A program made the translations under genes and the position numbers. A stretch of DNA of 64,000 nucleotides from VAZQ01 sp036557665 (GTDB lineage: Bacteria; Pseudomonadota; Alphaproteobacteria; Rhizobiales; Xanthobacteraceae), in contig DATBHG010000009.1 of NCBI GenBank assembly GCA_036557665.1, positions 124,001 through 188,000 on the forward strand, given 5' to 3'. A model generated the notes under the pieces. It was not told where the DNA came from. It worked only from the letters and a program-made list of their open reading frames with translations, and made no database searches. This document shows positions 18,764-27,803 of this stretch, in pieces. Each line of letters begins with the position of its first letter. Position 1 is the stretch's first letter.

Positions 18764-19384
18764 ATGACCGACTCGGGATCGCACAAGCGCGGCGCATTCA
18801 GCCGCCGGAGCTTCATCACCAGCACGGCGGTGTCGACCATGAGCGTCGCTCTGCTGGACAGCGCCGAGGGGCAGATGACTGAGGCGCAGCCTGCGCTCGA
18901 TCCGCGTCAGCCTGCTCCCCTCGACCTCACTGTCAATGGGCGCCAGCACACGCTCGCCCTTGATGTACGCACCAGCTTGCTCGACGCCTTGCGCGAGCGC
19001 ATCGGCCTCACAGGGACCAAGAAGGGCTGTGATCATGGCCAGTGCGGTGCCTGCACGGTGCTCATGGACGGCAAACGCGTGCTGTCCTGTCTCACCTTCG
19101 CAGTCATGGCCGAGGGTCGCCGGATCACTACCATCGAGGGGCTGGCTGCGCCCGACGGCACGCTGCACCCGATGCAGCAGGCCTTCATCGATCACGACGC
19201 TTTTCAGTGCGGCTATTGCACGCCCGGACAGATCGTCTCGGCGGTCGCCTGTGTGCAGGAAGGGCATGCCGGCAGCGACGCCGAGATCCGCGAGCTCATG
19301 AGCGGCAATCTGTGCCGGTGCGCCTGCTATCCGAACATCGTCGATGCCGTCAAACAAGCCAAATCCAAGATGAAGGAGAGCTGA
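18764..19384 (+). CDS. paoA: Tat-exported 2Fe-2S subunit of an aldehyde/xanthine-type molybdenum hydroxylase
   Basis: A 206-residue iron-sulfur subunit like PaoA (YagT), part of the periplasmic aldehyde oxidoreductase PaoABC. A twin-arginine signal (SRRSFI, residues 13-18) precedes a hydrophobic stretch. The plant-type ferredoxin domain has CDHGQCGACTVL and the partner Cys in VLSC. The second [2Fe-2S] domain has FQCGYCTPGQ and LCRCACYPN. GGAAAG lies just before the chosen ATG; an ATG eight codons upstream is possible. It heads a three-gene unit with the FAD and Moco subunits. The assignment to PaoA rather than another member of the family rests on the Tat signal and the following gene. Confidence 0.85.
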   Translation: MTDSGSHKRGAFSRRSFITSTAVSTMSVALLDSAEGQMTEAQPALDPRQPAPLDLTVNGRQHTLALDVRTSLLDALRERIGLTGTKKGCDHGQCGACTVLMDGKRVLSCLTFAVMAEGRRITTIEGLAAPDGTLHPMQQAFIDHDAFQCGYCTPGQIVSAVACVQEGHAGSDAEIRELMSGNLCRCACYPNIVDAVKQAKSKMKES

Positions 19385-19385
19385 G

Positions 19386-20414
19386 ATGCGGCCCTTCGTC
19401 TATGCGCGCGCGGACAGCACGCAAGCTGCCATCGAAACGCATCGCACGGCGCCGGTAGAAGCAACGTCGGTCCAGCCGCGCAGCCAATATCTTGCCGGCG
19501 GTACGACCCTGATCGATCTGATGCGGCTCGACGTGATGCGGCCGGAGCTCGTCACCGACATCAATGCGCTGGAGCGGACGGCCGCGGGCCGGATCGAGCT
19601 TGGACCGCGGGGGCTGTGGCTGGGCGCGCTCGTTCGCATGTCGAGTGCTGCCGCTCATCCGGATGCCGCGAGCAATTTCCCCGTCATCGCCCAGTCGCTG
19701 CGGCTGGCGGCAAGCGCGCAGCTGCGCAACATGGCCTCTCTCGGCGGCAACGTATTGCAGCGCACGCGCTGCACTTATTTCCGGGATGTCTCGTACGCCG
19801 CCTGCAACAAGCGCAATCCGGGCGCCGGTTGTGCGGCGCTGGACGGCGTCAACCGCCGTCATGCCGTGCTGGGGGTCAGCGGCCATTGCATTGCAACCTA
19901 CCCCGGCGATTTCGCCCAGGCGCTCATGGCGCTTGATGCGCTCGTCGATATTGCCGGACTCTATGGAGCGCGCAGGATTGCTTTCGCACAATTGCATCGT
20001 CGGCCCGACGACAGCCCGCATATCGAAACGACACTGCAGCCGGGCGAGCTCATCACCGGCTTCGTCGTACCGCCGCTGCCGTGGGCCAGGCGCTCGACCT
20101 TCCTCAAGGTGCGCGACCGCGAGTCCTATGAGTTCGCGCTCGCCGCAGCGGCGGTGGCCCTCGACTTGGCCGAGGGCACGGTGCGCGAAGCGCGTATTGC
20201 CCTCGGCGGGGTGGCTACCGTGCCCTGGCGCGCGCGCGATGCCGAGGATGCGCTCGCAGGTCAGCCCCTTACTGATGCCGTGCTCGAGGCTGCGGCCGAG
20301 CGCGCCTTCGCGGGCGCGGCGCCGCGCGGGGAGAATGCGTTCAAGGTCGAGCTCGGCAAGCGCACGCTGGTGCGCGCCCTGCGGCAAGCCGCTGCCATGG
20401 AGCTTCCGACATGA
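19386..20414 (+). CDS. paoB: FAD-binding subunit of molybdenum hydroxylase, with extra 4Fe-4S cysteines
   Basis: A 342-residue FAD subunit (CO-dehydrogenase medium-chain family). FAD-binding features are YLAGGTTLIDLM (about 37-48) and the ASLGGNVLQRTR segment. A cysteine set in RTRCTYFRD, AACNKRNPGAGC follows; in E. coli PaoB the equivalent residues hold an additional [4Fe-4S] cluster, which supports the PaoABC assignment. The gene begins one base after the paoA stop and its end overlaps the next gene by four bases (ATGA). It passes electrons between the Fe-S subunit and an acceptor. Confidence 0.87.
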   Translation: MRPFVYARADSTQAAIETHRTAPVEATSVQPRSQYLAGGTTLIDLMRLDVMRPELVTDINALERTAAGRIELGPRGLWLGALVRMSSAAAHPDAASNFPVIAQSLRLAASAQLRNMASLGGNVLQRTRCTYFRDVSYAACNKRNPGAGCAALDGVNRRHAVLGVSGHCIATYPGDFAQALMALDALVDIAGLYGARRIAFAQLHRRPDDSPHIETTLQPGELITGFVVPPLPWARRSTFLKVRDRESYEFALAAAAVALDLAEGTVREARIALGGVATVPWRARDAEDALAGQPLTDAVLEAAAERAFAGAAPRGENAFKVELGKRTLVRALRQAAAMELPT

Positions 20415-22693
20415 ACCGTGCAGCGCCGACGCCGAAGGAAAATATGGGCCGTCCGGAGCCGCGCCTTGACGCACGGCAGAAAGTCACAGGCGAGGCCCGC
20501 TTCGGCTCGGACTTCGCCCTCAACAATCCTGCCTATGCGTTTCTCGTCACCAGCGCCATTTCCAAAGGCCGCATCGCCGCGCTCGATGTCAGCGCGGCAA
20601 AGGCGATCCCCGGCGTGATCGAGGTCTTCACCTACAGGAACACCGGCGATCTCAACGACGTCCAGTTCGGTGCCGGTGGCGGCGGGGCGACCACCTCCGT
20701 GCAGACCATGGGACCGGAGATTTTCCACGACGGCCAGATCATCGGCATGGCTGTCGCCGAGACCTACGAGGCGGCGCAGGAGGCGGCGTCGCTGGTGAAG
20801 GTGCACTACGAGGCCGAGCAGCCGAGCGCGACCTTCGGCTCGCCCGGCGTGTCGGAGGAGGATGCAAGCAAGTCGAGTCCGAGAGCCAAGGATCTCCCGC
20901 AGGCGGGCGACGCCGAGGCGGCGATCGGGACGGCGGAGGTTGTGCTGGAGGCCGAGTACGGCACGCCGACGCAGCATCACAATCCCATGGAGCTGTTCAC
21001 GACAACTGCTGTGTGGCGCGACGGCGAGATCATGATCTACGAGCCGTCCCAGTTCGTCTGGGGACAGAAGAACAACGTCGCGCGGAAGCTCGGCATTGCG
21101 CCGGAGCAGGTACGCGTCGTCAGCCCATATGTCGGCGGTGCATTCGGCTCGAAGTCGCAGTTCTCGCCCCGCACCGGCTTTGTCGCCTATGCCGCCAAGG
21201 TGCTCAACCGGCCGGTCAAGCTGGTAGCGACCCGCGATCAGGGCTTCACCATCCAGACCTATCGCGCCGAGACGCGTCACCGCGTCCGCATTGGTGCGCA
21301 GCGCGACGGAAAGATCGTGGGCTTCAGCCATGAAGGCTGGGAGATCACCTCGCGTCCCGACCCTTACGTGGTGGCTGGTGTCGAGGACAGCGCCCACGTC
21401 TACAACTACGGCACGGTCAGGACGCATGTCACGATGGTGCATGCCGACCGCAATACCCCGGGCTTCATGCGCTCGCCGCCGGTCGTGCCTTACATCTACG
21501 CGCTGGAAAGCGCGATGGACGAGCTTGCGATCAAGCTCGGCATCGACCCAATCGAGCTGCGGCGACGCAACGATTCGACGGCAGACAGCGCCGGCAAGCG
21601 CTGGTCGAGCCGCTCGCTCATGCAATGTTACGACGAGGCAGCGCAGGCCTTCGGCTGGAGTCGACGCAGAACCGAGCCCGGCTCGATGCGCGACGGCGAT
21701 TGGCTGATCGGCTGGGGATGCGCCAGCGCGGTCTATCCCACCCACGTCGGCGCCGCGGCGGCACGTGTGCGCCTGTTGGCCGACGGCAATACGCGTGTGC
21801 AGATCGCGGCGCACGAGCTCGGCACCGGCGCCTACACCGTCATCGGGCAAATGGCGGCGGAGCGGCTTGGAGTGCCATTGGCCAAGGTATCGGTCGAGCT
21901 CGGCGACAGCACCTACCCGCCTGCGCCGGTCGCCGGCGGCTCGAACACCACCGCCAGCTCCTGCTCTGCCGTAATGAAGACCTGCGACGCGATCCGCGCC
22001 AAGCTGGCGCACGCAGCCATCACTTCAAACCAAGGGCCCCTCACCGGTCATCCCGCGGATTCGATCGATTTCACAGAGGGCAGAGCCGTTTCCCGGCAGG
22101 GCGGCAGCGAGAGCATCGAAGACCTTTTCAAGCGGCTCGGCGCCGGTGCGATCGAGGAATATGCCGAGTTCATCCCGACGGACGCCCCGCCCGATGCGAT
22201 GCGGCAGCTTTATGCTGGCAAGGCGACCCTCGGCGGCGGCTCGCATGGGGAAAAGCTGATGTATGCCATGGGCGCCGAATTCGTCGAGGTGCGGGTGCAT
22301 GCGCGCACGCGCGAGGTCCGCGTGCCGCGGATCGTCGGCGCTTTCGCTGCCGGACGTATCATGAACACGCGCACGGCAAGGAGCCAGCTTCTTGGCGGCA
22401 TGATCTGGGGCATCTCCTCGGCATTGCACGAGGCAACTGAGATCGATGCGCGCAACGCGCGCTATACCAACGACAGCCTTGCCGACTACCTCATCCCGGT
22501 GAATGCAGACATCGAGAGCCTCGAAGTCATTCTCGTCCCGGAAACCGACGAGCTCGTCAATCCGGCAGGCGTGAAGGGATTGGGTGAGCTGGGCAATGTC
22601 GGCACTGCGGCAGCAGTGGCCAATGCCGTCTATCACGCGACCGGCATCCGCATTCGCCAATTGCCGATCCGGATCGAAAAGCTGATCGTTTGA
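20411..22693 (+). CDS. paoC: Molybdopterin-cofactor-binding catalytic subunit of molybdenum hydroxylase
   Basis: A 760-residue catalytic subunit of the xanthine-oxidase family that hydroxylates aldehydes or N-heterocycles. The a/b hammerhead domain comes first (GEARFGSDFAL). Moco contacts include VRVVSPYVGGAFGSKSQ and the arginine-bearing FMRSPPVVPYIYALE. The active-site glutamate is in KGLGELGNVGTAAAV near the C-terminus. There is no signal peptide, so it would be exported folded with the Tat-tagged small subunit. No XdhC/PaoD-type maturation chaperone gene is next to it. Confidence 0.9.
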   Translation: MNRAAPTPKENMGRPEPRLDARQKVTGEARFGSDFALNNPAYAFLVTSAISKGRIAALDVSAAKAIPGVIEVFTYRNTGDLNDVQFGAGGGGATTSVQTMGPEIFHDGQIIGMAVAETYEAAQEAASLVKVHYEAEQPSATFGSPGVSEEDASKSSPRAKDLPQAGDAEAAIGTAEVVLEAEYGTPTQHHNPMELFTTTAVWRDGEIMIYEPSQFVWGQKNNVARKLGIAPEQVRVVSPYVGGAFGSKSQFSPRTGFVAYAAKVLNRPVKLVATRDQGFTIQTYRAETRHRVRIGAQRDGKIVGFSHEGWEITSRPDPYVVAGVEDSAHVYNYGTVRTHVTMVHADRNTPGFMRSPPVVPYIYALESAMDELAIKLGIDPIELRRRNDSTADSAGKRWSSRSLMQCYDEAAQAFGWSRRRTEPGSMRDGDWLIGWGCASAVYPTHVGAAAARVRLLADGNTRVQIAAHELGTGAYTVIGQMAAERLGVPLAKVSVELGDSTYPPAPVAGGSNTTASSCSAVMKTCDAIRAKLAHAAITSNQGPLTGHPADSIDFTEGRAVSRQGGSESIEDLFKRLGAGAIEEYAEFIPTDAPPDAMRQLYAGKATLGGGSHGEKLMYAMGAEFVEVRVHARTREVRVPRIVGAFAAGRIMNTRTARSQLLGGMIWGISSALHEATEIDARNARYTNDSLADYLIPVNADIESLEVILVPETDELVNPAGVKGLGELGNVGTAAAVANAVYHATGIRIRQLPIRIEKLIV

Positions 22694-22754
22694 TTGCATG
22701 CAGACGTCTTTGCATCGAATGCAGGCTCGTAACTCGAGACAGCAGAGCAGCACC

Positions 22755-22973
22755 ATGGCAACCGATAGCGACCGCGACCCGCGGCATCACACGCAGAAAA
22801 TGCAAAAGGCTTTGCGAGACATTCGCACCCACCTGCGCGAGGACATCGAGAAGGTCGATGAGCCCCAACTCAAGGCGATGTTCGAGACTGCCGCAGAGGT
22901 GCTGGGTGGGCTGGCCAAGGCCTTCCACGATTACGAGAAGAAGAATGAAAGCGCCTGGACTGGGCGAGGGTGA
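22755..22973 (+). CDS. Small conserved hypothetical protein, helical and charged
   Basis: A 72-residue, highly charged protein. After a short polar N-terminus it forms what look like two amphipathic helices, TQKMQKALRDIRTHLRED and QLKAMFETAAEVLGGLAKA. No cysteines or membrane segment. It follows the paoC stop by about 60 bp in the same direction and may belong to that transcript. The start at MATDSDRD is chosen because the preceding 19 codons look unlike coding sequence; its ribosome-binding site is weak. The pattern is reminiscent of uncharacterised rhizobial proteins, but no function can be given. Confidence 0.6.
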   Translation: MATDSDRDPRHHTQKMQKALRDIRTHLREDIEKVDEPQLKAMFETAAEVLGGLAKAFHDYEKKNESAWTGRG

Positions 22974-23236
22974 TCGAGAAACCCGATCGAACGGCAGCGC
23001 AGTCGATTCGGAGCTGATGCAGAGCTGAGTGGCGTCGTGCTGGGCAGCGCCCGTCGCGCTCGTCACAGGTACCCAAGCCTTGATCGCGCGCCAAAATCAG
23101 AGACGTGGATCGGCGATGTTTGGAGCCTGGCTGGAATCACGGATCGGCGGTCGCAAAAACTCCCGGCCGCAAAAAATCTCCTTTACATTGAAACGGAAAT
23201 CGTGTAAGAAAGTGCAAGCTGGAAGTTGTGTCTAGA

Positions 23237-23266
23237 GCCCGGGCGGGTAATCCGCGCCGGGCTTTT
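23237..23266 (+). terminator. Intrinsic-terminator-like hairpin with T-tract
   Basis: GCCCGG (23237-23242) and GCGG (23243-23246) pair with CCGC (23252-23255) and CCGGGC (23257-23262) around the loop GTAAT with one bulged base. TTTT follows directly. No annotated gene ends just upstream, so the transcript it stops is unknown. Confidence 0.6.
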
Positions 23267-23293
23267 GCATGCCGCCTGCATCCCTCTGCGCAT

Positions 23294-23338
23294 TCCCTGT
23301 TTCAGTCCCTGTTCCGTCCCTGTTCCGTCCCTGTTCCA
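23294..23338. repeat. Short tandem repeat, 11-bp unit
   Basis: Three head-to-tail 11-bp units TCCCTGTTCCG/A occupy 23306-23338, preceded by a degenerate 12-bp copy (TCCCTGTTTCAG, 23294-23305). It lies in gene-free DNA and could be variable in copy number between strains. Confidence 0.8.
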
Positions 23339-23856
23339 GGCCGGTCTTTTTCGGCAGAAGTGCCGATTTCACGGGCCTTTCCGAAGGTTTTCCAATATCG
23401 CCCCGCCCCCTTTACAGCGATTTACAGGGCCGGTCGCATTGGACTGCACCTGGGCTGCACCCCTTGGGTGAGACATGAAAACGAGGAACCTGTTGCGTGT
23501 GCGGCTGCTGGCGCGGTCGCGTTCTTTCGGAAAACCCACTCCGCTTCGCCAGGTAGGGGCTTGGGCTGACTGCGCCGGCCGACACCGCCGATCGCGGGCG
23601 ACCAGGCCCGGTCCGCGCCCTGCGCGAGGCTGCCCTCGACGGGCGAGGCGGACCACGGCCGCAACCGCGTGCCGGGCATGCTGCCGATGAGGCCGGCCAC
23701 GTGACGACATTCTCTTCCCGCCGGTGCGGATCCGGCCAGTGCAGCTTGCCGGCTCTGGACATCAGACCAGCCTTGCTGACATAAAATGTCACAGAGCAAA
23801 TCGCCGAAATGCATTGTACTGATAGAGCGATACGGTTCCTCACAGGGAGGGCTTCG

Positions 23857-25146
23857 ATGGTGCTTCGGTTTACCGGTCTTTCACGCGCAGCGCTCTGGAC
23901 GATGCTGTCGCTGGCGTTGGCCGCGCTGCCGCCGAAATCGGCGATTTCCGCGGATGCGATAACAATTGGAGTGCTGGAGCCGTTCACCGGACCATGGGCC
24001 AAAAACGGCAACGAATCCTACGTGGCGATGGAAATCGCGCGCGACATGATCAACGAAAAGGGCGGCGTCAACGGCAAGCAGATCGCCTACATCCGCGGTG
24101 ATGCGCCTGATCCGAGCGCCGGCAAGACGGAGGCCGAGCGCATCATTACTCAGAACGACGTCAAGCTCATCACCGGAACCTATGCCTCGCCGCTCGGAAT
24201 CTCGATCAGCGCCGAAGCCGAGCGGCACGGCGTCATCCACTGGGAGACCATCGCTTCCGCCGACATCATCACCAAACGTGGATACAAGCATGTTTTTCAG
24301 GTTGGTCCCGCGGCAAGCCGGTATGGCAAGGCCGCGATCGATTTCACCGGGGACGAGCTTGCCCAGCGCCTTGGTAAGAAGCTCGAGGAGCTGCGTATCG
24401 CTCTGCTTTGGGAGAACCGCGCGTTCGGCACAGCTGTTGCGACAGGCGTGCGTGCCCGCGCCAAAGACCTCGGGATCAAGCTCATCTTCGACGACGGCTA
24501 TGATCAGTTCATGACCGACATGACGCCGCTCGTACAAAAGCTCAAAGACGCCAAGCCGGACGTCCTGATCGTCATCTCCTTCATCAACGATACGGTCCTG
24601 CTGCACCGAAAGGCGAAGGAGCTGAACTTTTATGTGCCGGCCATCATCGGCGTGAGCGCCGGACACTCGGTACCGGACCTCAAGGACTCGCTCGGTACCG
24701 CCGTAAACGGCATCTTCGTGAGCGACCTGCCGGTGCTGGTCAATCCCAAGGCCTTGCGGCCGGAGGTCGAGGCAGCATCGACGGAATTCAACAAACGCTA
24801 CGAGAAGATCCAGCACCGTGTCCCCGCCGGGCATGCCGTCGCGTCGTTCGCGGCCCTGTGGGCATTGTTCACCGACGTCCTGCCCAAGGCCAAGTCGATC
24901 GAGCCCGAGGATATTCGCGCGGCGGCGCTCTCGATGGATTTGCCGGAAGGCAGCCTGATCAACGGCAGCGGCTTGAAATTTTCCAACTTCGATCTGCCGA
25001 ACGATCCCAAGGACGCCGGACAAAATATTCGTTCCGCGATCGGCGTCTGGCAATGGCAGAATGAGGCCGCCAGGCAGGTCTATCCCAAGAACCTCGCCAC
25101 CAACGCCGTCAGCATGGTGCCACTGCCGGATTGGTCGCATCGCTGA
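23857..25146 (+). CDS. LIV-type ABC transporter substrate-binding protein
   Basis: A 429-residue periplasmic binding protein of the branched-chain amino acid (Leu/Ile/Val, PF13458-like) family. A signal peptide (about residues 1-31, ending KSAISA) precedes ITIGVLEPFTGPWAKNGNESY, the typical first strand and ligand loop. A GGGAGGG site six bases before this ATG fixes the start; an in-frame ATG 16 codons upstream is less likely. It is the first gene of a five-gene importer unit. The ligand is unknown; the adjacent amidohydrolase suggests an aromatic or carboxylic compound rather than leucine. Confidence 0.9.
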   Translation: MVLRFTGLSRAALWTMLSLALAALPPKSAISADAITIGVLEPFTGPWAKNGNESYVAMEIARDMINEKGGVNGKQIAYIRGDAPDPSAGKTEAERIITQNDVKLITGTYASPLGISISAEAERHGVIHWETIASADIITKRGYKHVFQVGPAASRYGKAAIDFTGDELAQRLGKKLEELRIALLWENRAFGTAVATGVRARAKDLGIKLIFDDGYDQFMTDMTPLVQKLKDAKPDVLIVISFINDTVLLHRKAKELNFYVPAIIGVSAGHSVPDLKDSLGTAVNGIFVSDLPVLVNPKALRPEVEAASTEFNKRYEKIQHRVPAGHAVASFAALWALFTDVLPKAKSIEPEDIRAAALSMDLPEGSLINGSGLKFSNFDLPNDPKDAGQNIRSAIGVWQWQNEAARQVYPKNLATNAVSMVPLPDWSHR

Positions 25147-25162
25147 GCGGCGCGCGCCGTGA

Positions 25163-26050
25163 ATGGGCACGATCGCGCAGCTCGTCATCTCGGGCGTGAT
25201 GCTGGGCGGCATCTATGCCGTCATGGCGATCGGACTGACGCTGATCTTCGGGGTGCTCAAGGTCGTCAACTTCGCTCATGGCGAGTTCCTGATGCTCGCG
25301 ATGTATGTCGGTTGGGCGATCGTGACCTTGACGGGCGTTAATGCGTACACCGCGATGGTTGTCGTTGCTCCGGTGCTGTTCGGTTTTGGCGCCGCAATCT
25401 ACCTTCTGATCATCAGGCCCGCAGTCGACAAGCCGCATCTGATCGTGGTTTTCGCGACCATGGGCCTCTCCACCCTGATGCAGAATTTTGCGCTGCTGAC
25501 GATGACCGCGGATCTGCGCGATGTACCGCCGCTGTTCGGCGGCACGTCGCTGCACATGGGACCGCTTTATCTGCGGGCTGAGCTCGTTCTCGGCTTCTGC
25601 ATGAGCGCTGCGATCACACTCGCGTTGATGATGTTCATCAAGCGCAGCTATGTCGGAAAAGCGATCCGCGCCACGGTTCAGGATCGTGACGCGGCCATGC
25701 TCATGGGCATCAACGTTCCCCGTATCTTCTTGCTCACCTTTGCTGCGGGCTCCGCACTCGTCGGGATTGCCGGCTGCATCATGCTGCCGCTCTACTCGAC
25801 CTTTCCCACCGTTGGTCTGAACTTCGTGCTTATCGCATACGTGGTCGTCGTGCTCGGCGGGATGGGAAGCATGGAAGGCGCGTTTCTGGGCGGTATCTGC
25901 ATAGGTATCGTCCAATCTTTGAGCGGCTATTATGTCGCGCCCGCATACGGCCAGCTGTTCTATTTTGTGGTGTTTCTGCTTGTACTGATTTTCAGGCCGA
26001 ACGGGTTCTTGGGCCAGCGTGGCGCCGCAATGGTAGGAATAAACGAGTGA
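25163..26050 (+). CDS. Branched-chain amino acid-type ABC permease, LivH family
   Basis: A 295-residue inner-membrane permease with about eight hydrophobic segments. Typical features are the opening GVMLGGIYAVMAIGLTLIFGVLKVVNFAHGEF and the EAA-like loop ATVQDRDAAMLMGINV. It starts 16 bp after the receptor gene and its last codons overlap the LivM gene (GTGA). It would form a heterodimeric channel with the next product. Confidence 0.93.
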   Translation: MGTIAQLVISGVMLGGIYAVMAIGLTLIFGVLKVVNFAHGEFLMLAMYVGWAIVTLTGVNAYTAMVVVAPVLFGFGAAIYLLIIRPAVDKPHLIVVFATMGLSTLMQNFALLTMTADLRDVPPLFGGTSLHMGPLYLRAELVLGFCMSAAITLALMMFIKRSYVGKAIRATVQDRDAAMLMGINVPRIFLLTFAAGSALVGIAGCIMLPLYSTFPTVGLNFVLIAYVVVVLGGMGSMEGAFLGGICIGIVQSLSGYYVAPAYGQLFYFVVFLLVLIFRPNGFLGQRGAAMVGINE

Positions 26051-27081
26051 CGGTCGCGCTGGCGCCCGCCGCCCCGGTCAACAGCGGTATCAGGATCTCG
26101 ACAGGGCCGCGCCGAGGCTTTCTGTCTATCGTAGAGATCGCGGTTCTCGCCTCTTGCATTCTCGCCGCGGCGACGGTGAGCAATCGTTATGCCGTGGACA
26201 TCATGATCAGGACGTATCTCTGGGCAGGGCTGGCACTCGCCTGGAATCTGGCCGGCGGCTATGCCGGGTTGATATCATTCGGACACGCGGCATTCTTCGG
26301 TATCGGAGCTTATACGTCCACGATTCTGCTCGTAAGCTACGGCGTTACGCCATGGATCGGGATGCTTGCCGGCGGGATTCTGGCAGCGTGCGCCGCGGCA
26401 TGCCTCACCACCGTGTGCGCGCGATTGCGAGGCCCGTTTTTCATCCTGTCGACGCTGGCGGCAGGCGAGGTCACGCGCATTGCCGCTCTCAACATGCGGT
26501 CCGTGACCGGCGGCTCGGAGGGCCTCGAGATTCCGCCGATCCCGAGCCCGATCGACATGGTGTTCAAAACCCAGTGGCCGAATCTCATGATCGTGCTCGC
26601 TTACATGATCCTCATTTTCGCCCTGTCGGTGTGGATCGAGCAGTCCCGGTATGGCTACTATCTCTTTGCCACGCGCGACGACGAGGACGGCGCATCGGCA
26701 ATCGGCATAAATCCGCGCAAGATGCGGGTTTCGGCGATGTCATTGTCGGCGGCCCTGACCGCCGTCGGCGGAACGCTTTTCGCGCAATATTTTCTTTATC
26801 TGGATCCCACACACATCATCTCGCCCGACATCTCGTTTCAGTTTGCGCTGATCTGTGCAGTAGGCGGCCTCGGCACCGCCAGCGGGCCTGTCCTCGGGGC
26901 GTTGCTCATTCTGCCGATTTCCGAGCTGCTGCGCGGTTGGCTCTCGCAGTCGGCTTCCGGACTTTATCTGGTTGTTTATGGAGCCGTCGTAATCGCCGTC
27001 ATCCTGTATTTTCCCTCCGGCATATCCGGGGCAATTGCCCGCGGCTTCGGAGCACTGTCGCGCAGATCCGGCAGATGCTGA
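26047..27081 (+). CDS. Branched-chain amino acid-type ABC permease, LivM family
   Basis: A 344-residue permease starting with GTG that overlaps the previous stop by four bases. About nine hydrophobic segments; the LivM signature AGLALAWNLAGGYAGLISFGHAAFFGIGAY is at roughly 58-87, and the cytoplasmic EAA-like loop is TRDDEDGASAIGINPRKMRV. It partners the LivH-type permease. Its stop lies inside the first codons of the ATPase gene, so all are coupled in translation. Confidence 0.93.
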   Translation: MTVALAPAAPVNSGIRISTGPRRGFLSIVEIAVLASCILAAATVSNRYAVDIMIRTYLWAGLALAWNLAGGYAGLISFGHAAFFGIGAYTSTILLVSYGVTPWIGMLAGGILAACAAACLTTVCARLRGPFFILSTLAAGEVTRIAALNMRSVTGGSEGLEIPPIPSPIDMVFKTQWPNLMIVLAYMILIFALSVWIEQSRYGYYLFATRDDEDGASAIGINPRKMRVSAMSLSAALTAVGGTLFAQYFLYLDPTHIISPDISFQFALICAVGGLGTASGPVLGALLILPISELLRGWLSQSASGLYLVVYGAVVIAVILYFPSGISGAIARGFGALSRRSGRC

Positions 27082-27803
27082 GTCTCGAGGGTGTCGGCAG
27101 GCGTTTCGGGGCGCTGTGGGCCGTCAGCGACGTTACGTTCAACGTGAGCCGCGGCGAGATCGTCGGGATTATCGGTCCGAACGGCGCCGGCAAGAGCACG
27201 CTTTTCAACGTGATCGCCGGGGCAGTGAGCCCTTCATGCGGCGAAATCCGCTTTCTTGATCGCAGCATAACCAATGCCAAAGCCTACCAGGTCGCACGTC
27301 TGGGGCTGGCAAGAACCTTTCAGATCCCGAAGCCTTTCAAACAGCTCACGGTCGGGGAGAATGTAATGCTGAGTGCATTACGCCGGCATCGCAACCCAGG
27401 GAACGCAGGCCGGGTCGCTGCGGAGGCAATGCGGTTCGTCGACATCGAGCATCTGGCGGCAAGCTCCATCGCCAGCCTGACGGTCGGTCTTCTCAAAAAG
27501 CTGGAATTGGCACGAGCGCTGGCGACCGAGCCTTCGTTGCTCCTCCTCGACGAGGTCATGGCAGGGCTCACTCCGCGGGAAATCACCGAGCTGATGGCAG
27601 CGGTTCGATCATTGCCGGAGCGCGGCGTCACCGTCATCTGGGTCGAGCACGTGATGATGGCCCTGATGAAGGTGGCTCGGCGTGTCATCGTCATGCAGCA
27701 GGGGAGGATCATTGCGCAGGGTCCGCCGGCAGAGATCGCCACGGATCCGGCCGTGATCGGCGCCTATCTGGGCGATTCCTATGTCCATCCTGCGCACCCG
27801 TAG
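27075..27803 (+). CDS. LIV-type ABC transporter ATPase, LivG family
   Basis: A 242-residue ATPase. Walker A is GPNGAGKST, with LARTFQIPKPFKQLTVGENV typical of LivG. The usual signature LSxGQ is altered to LTVGLLKKLELARAL, an unusual form of the C-loop, and Walker B is LLLLDEVMAGLTPRE. The real start is the ATG at 27075; the long open frame upstream is a shadow of livM. The 3' end overlaps the next ATPase gene by 23 bases. Confidence 0.92.
   Translation: MLSLEGVGRRFGALWAVSDVTFNVSRGEIVGIIGPNGAGKSTLFNVIAGAVSPSCGEIRFLDRSITNAKAYQVARLGLARTFQIPKPFKQLTVGENVMLSALRRHRNPGNAGRVAAEAMRFVDIEHLAASSIASLTVGLLKKLELARALATEPSLLLLDEVMAGLTPREITELMAAVRSLPERGVTVIWVEHVMMALMKVARRVIVMQQGRIIAQGPPAEIATDPAVIGAYLGDSYVHPAHP

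Larger units (their letters stand above)
22974..23856. other. 883-bp region without a recognisable gene
   Basis: Open frames of 60-130 codons occur but lack ribosome-binding sites and family similarity. The region holds a terminator-like hairpin near 23237 and a short tandem repeat near 23306. Sequence around 23160-23230 is locally AT-rich (AAAAAATCTCC, TTTACATTGAAACGG), unlike its surroundings. It could contain an untranslated RNA or a decayed gene; neither can be shown. Confidence 0.5.

Noticed and set aside
23228..23569. 113-codon plus-strand frame over the tandem repeat
   Set aside because: Low-complexity, reads through a terminator hairpin and microrepeat, no coding features.
26154..27074. 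Upstream extension of the LivG-like gene
   Set aside because: It is the out-of-frame shadow of the LivM gene; LivG similarity begins at the ATG at 27075.
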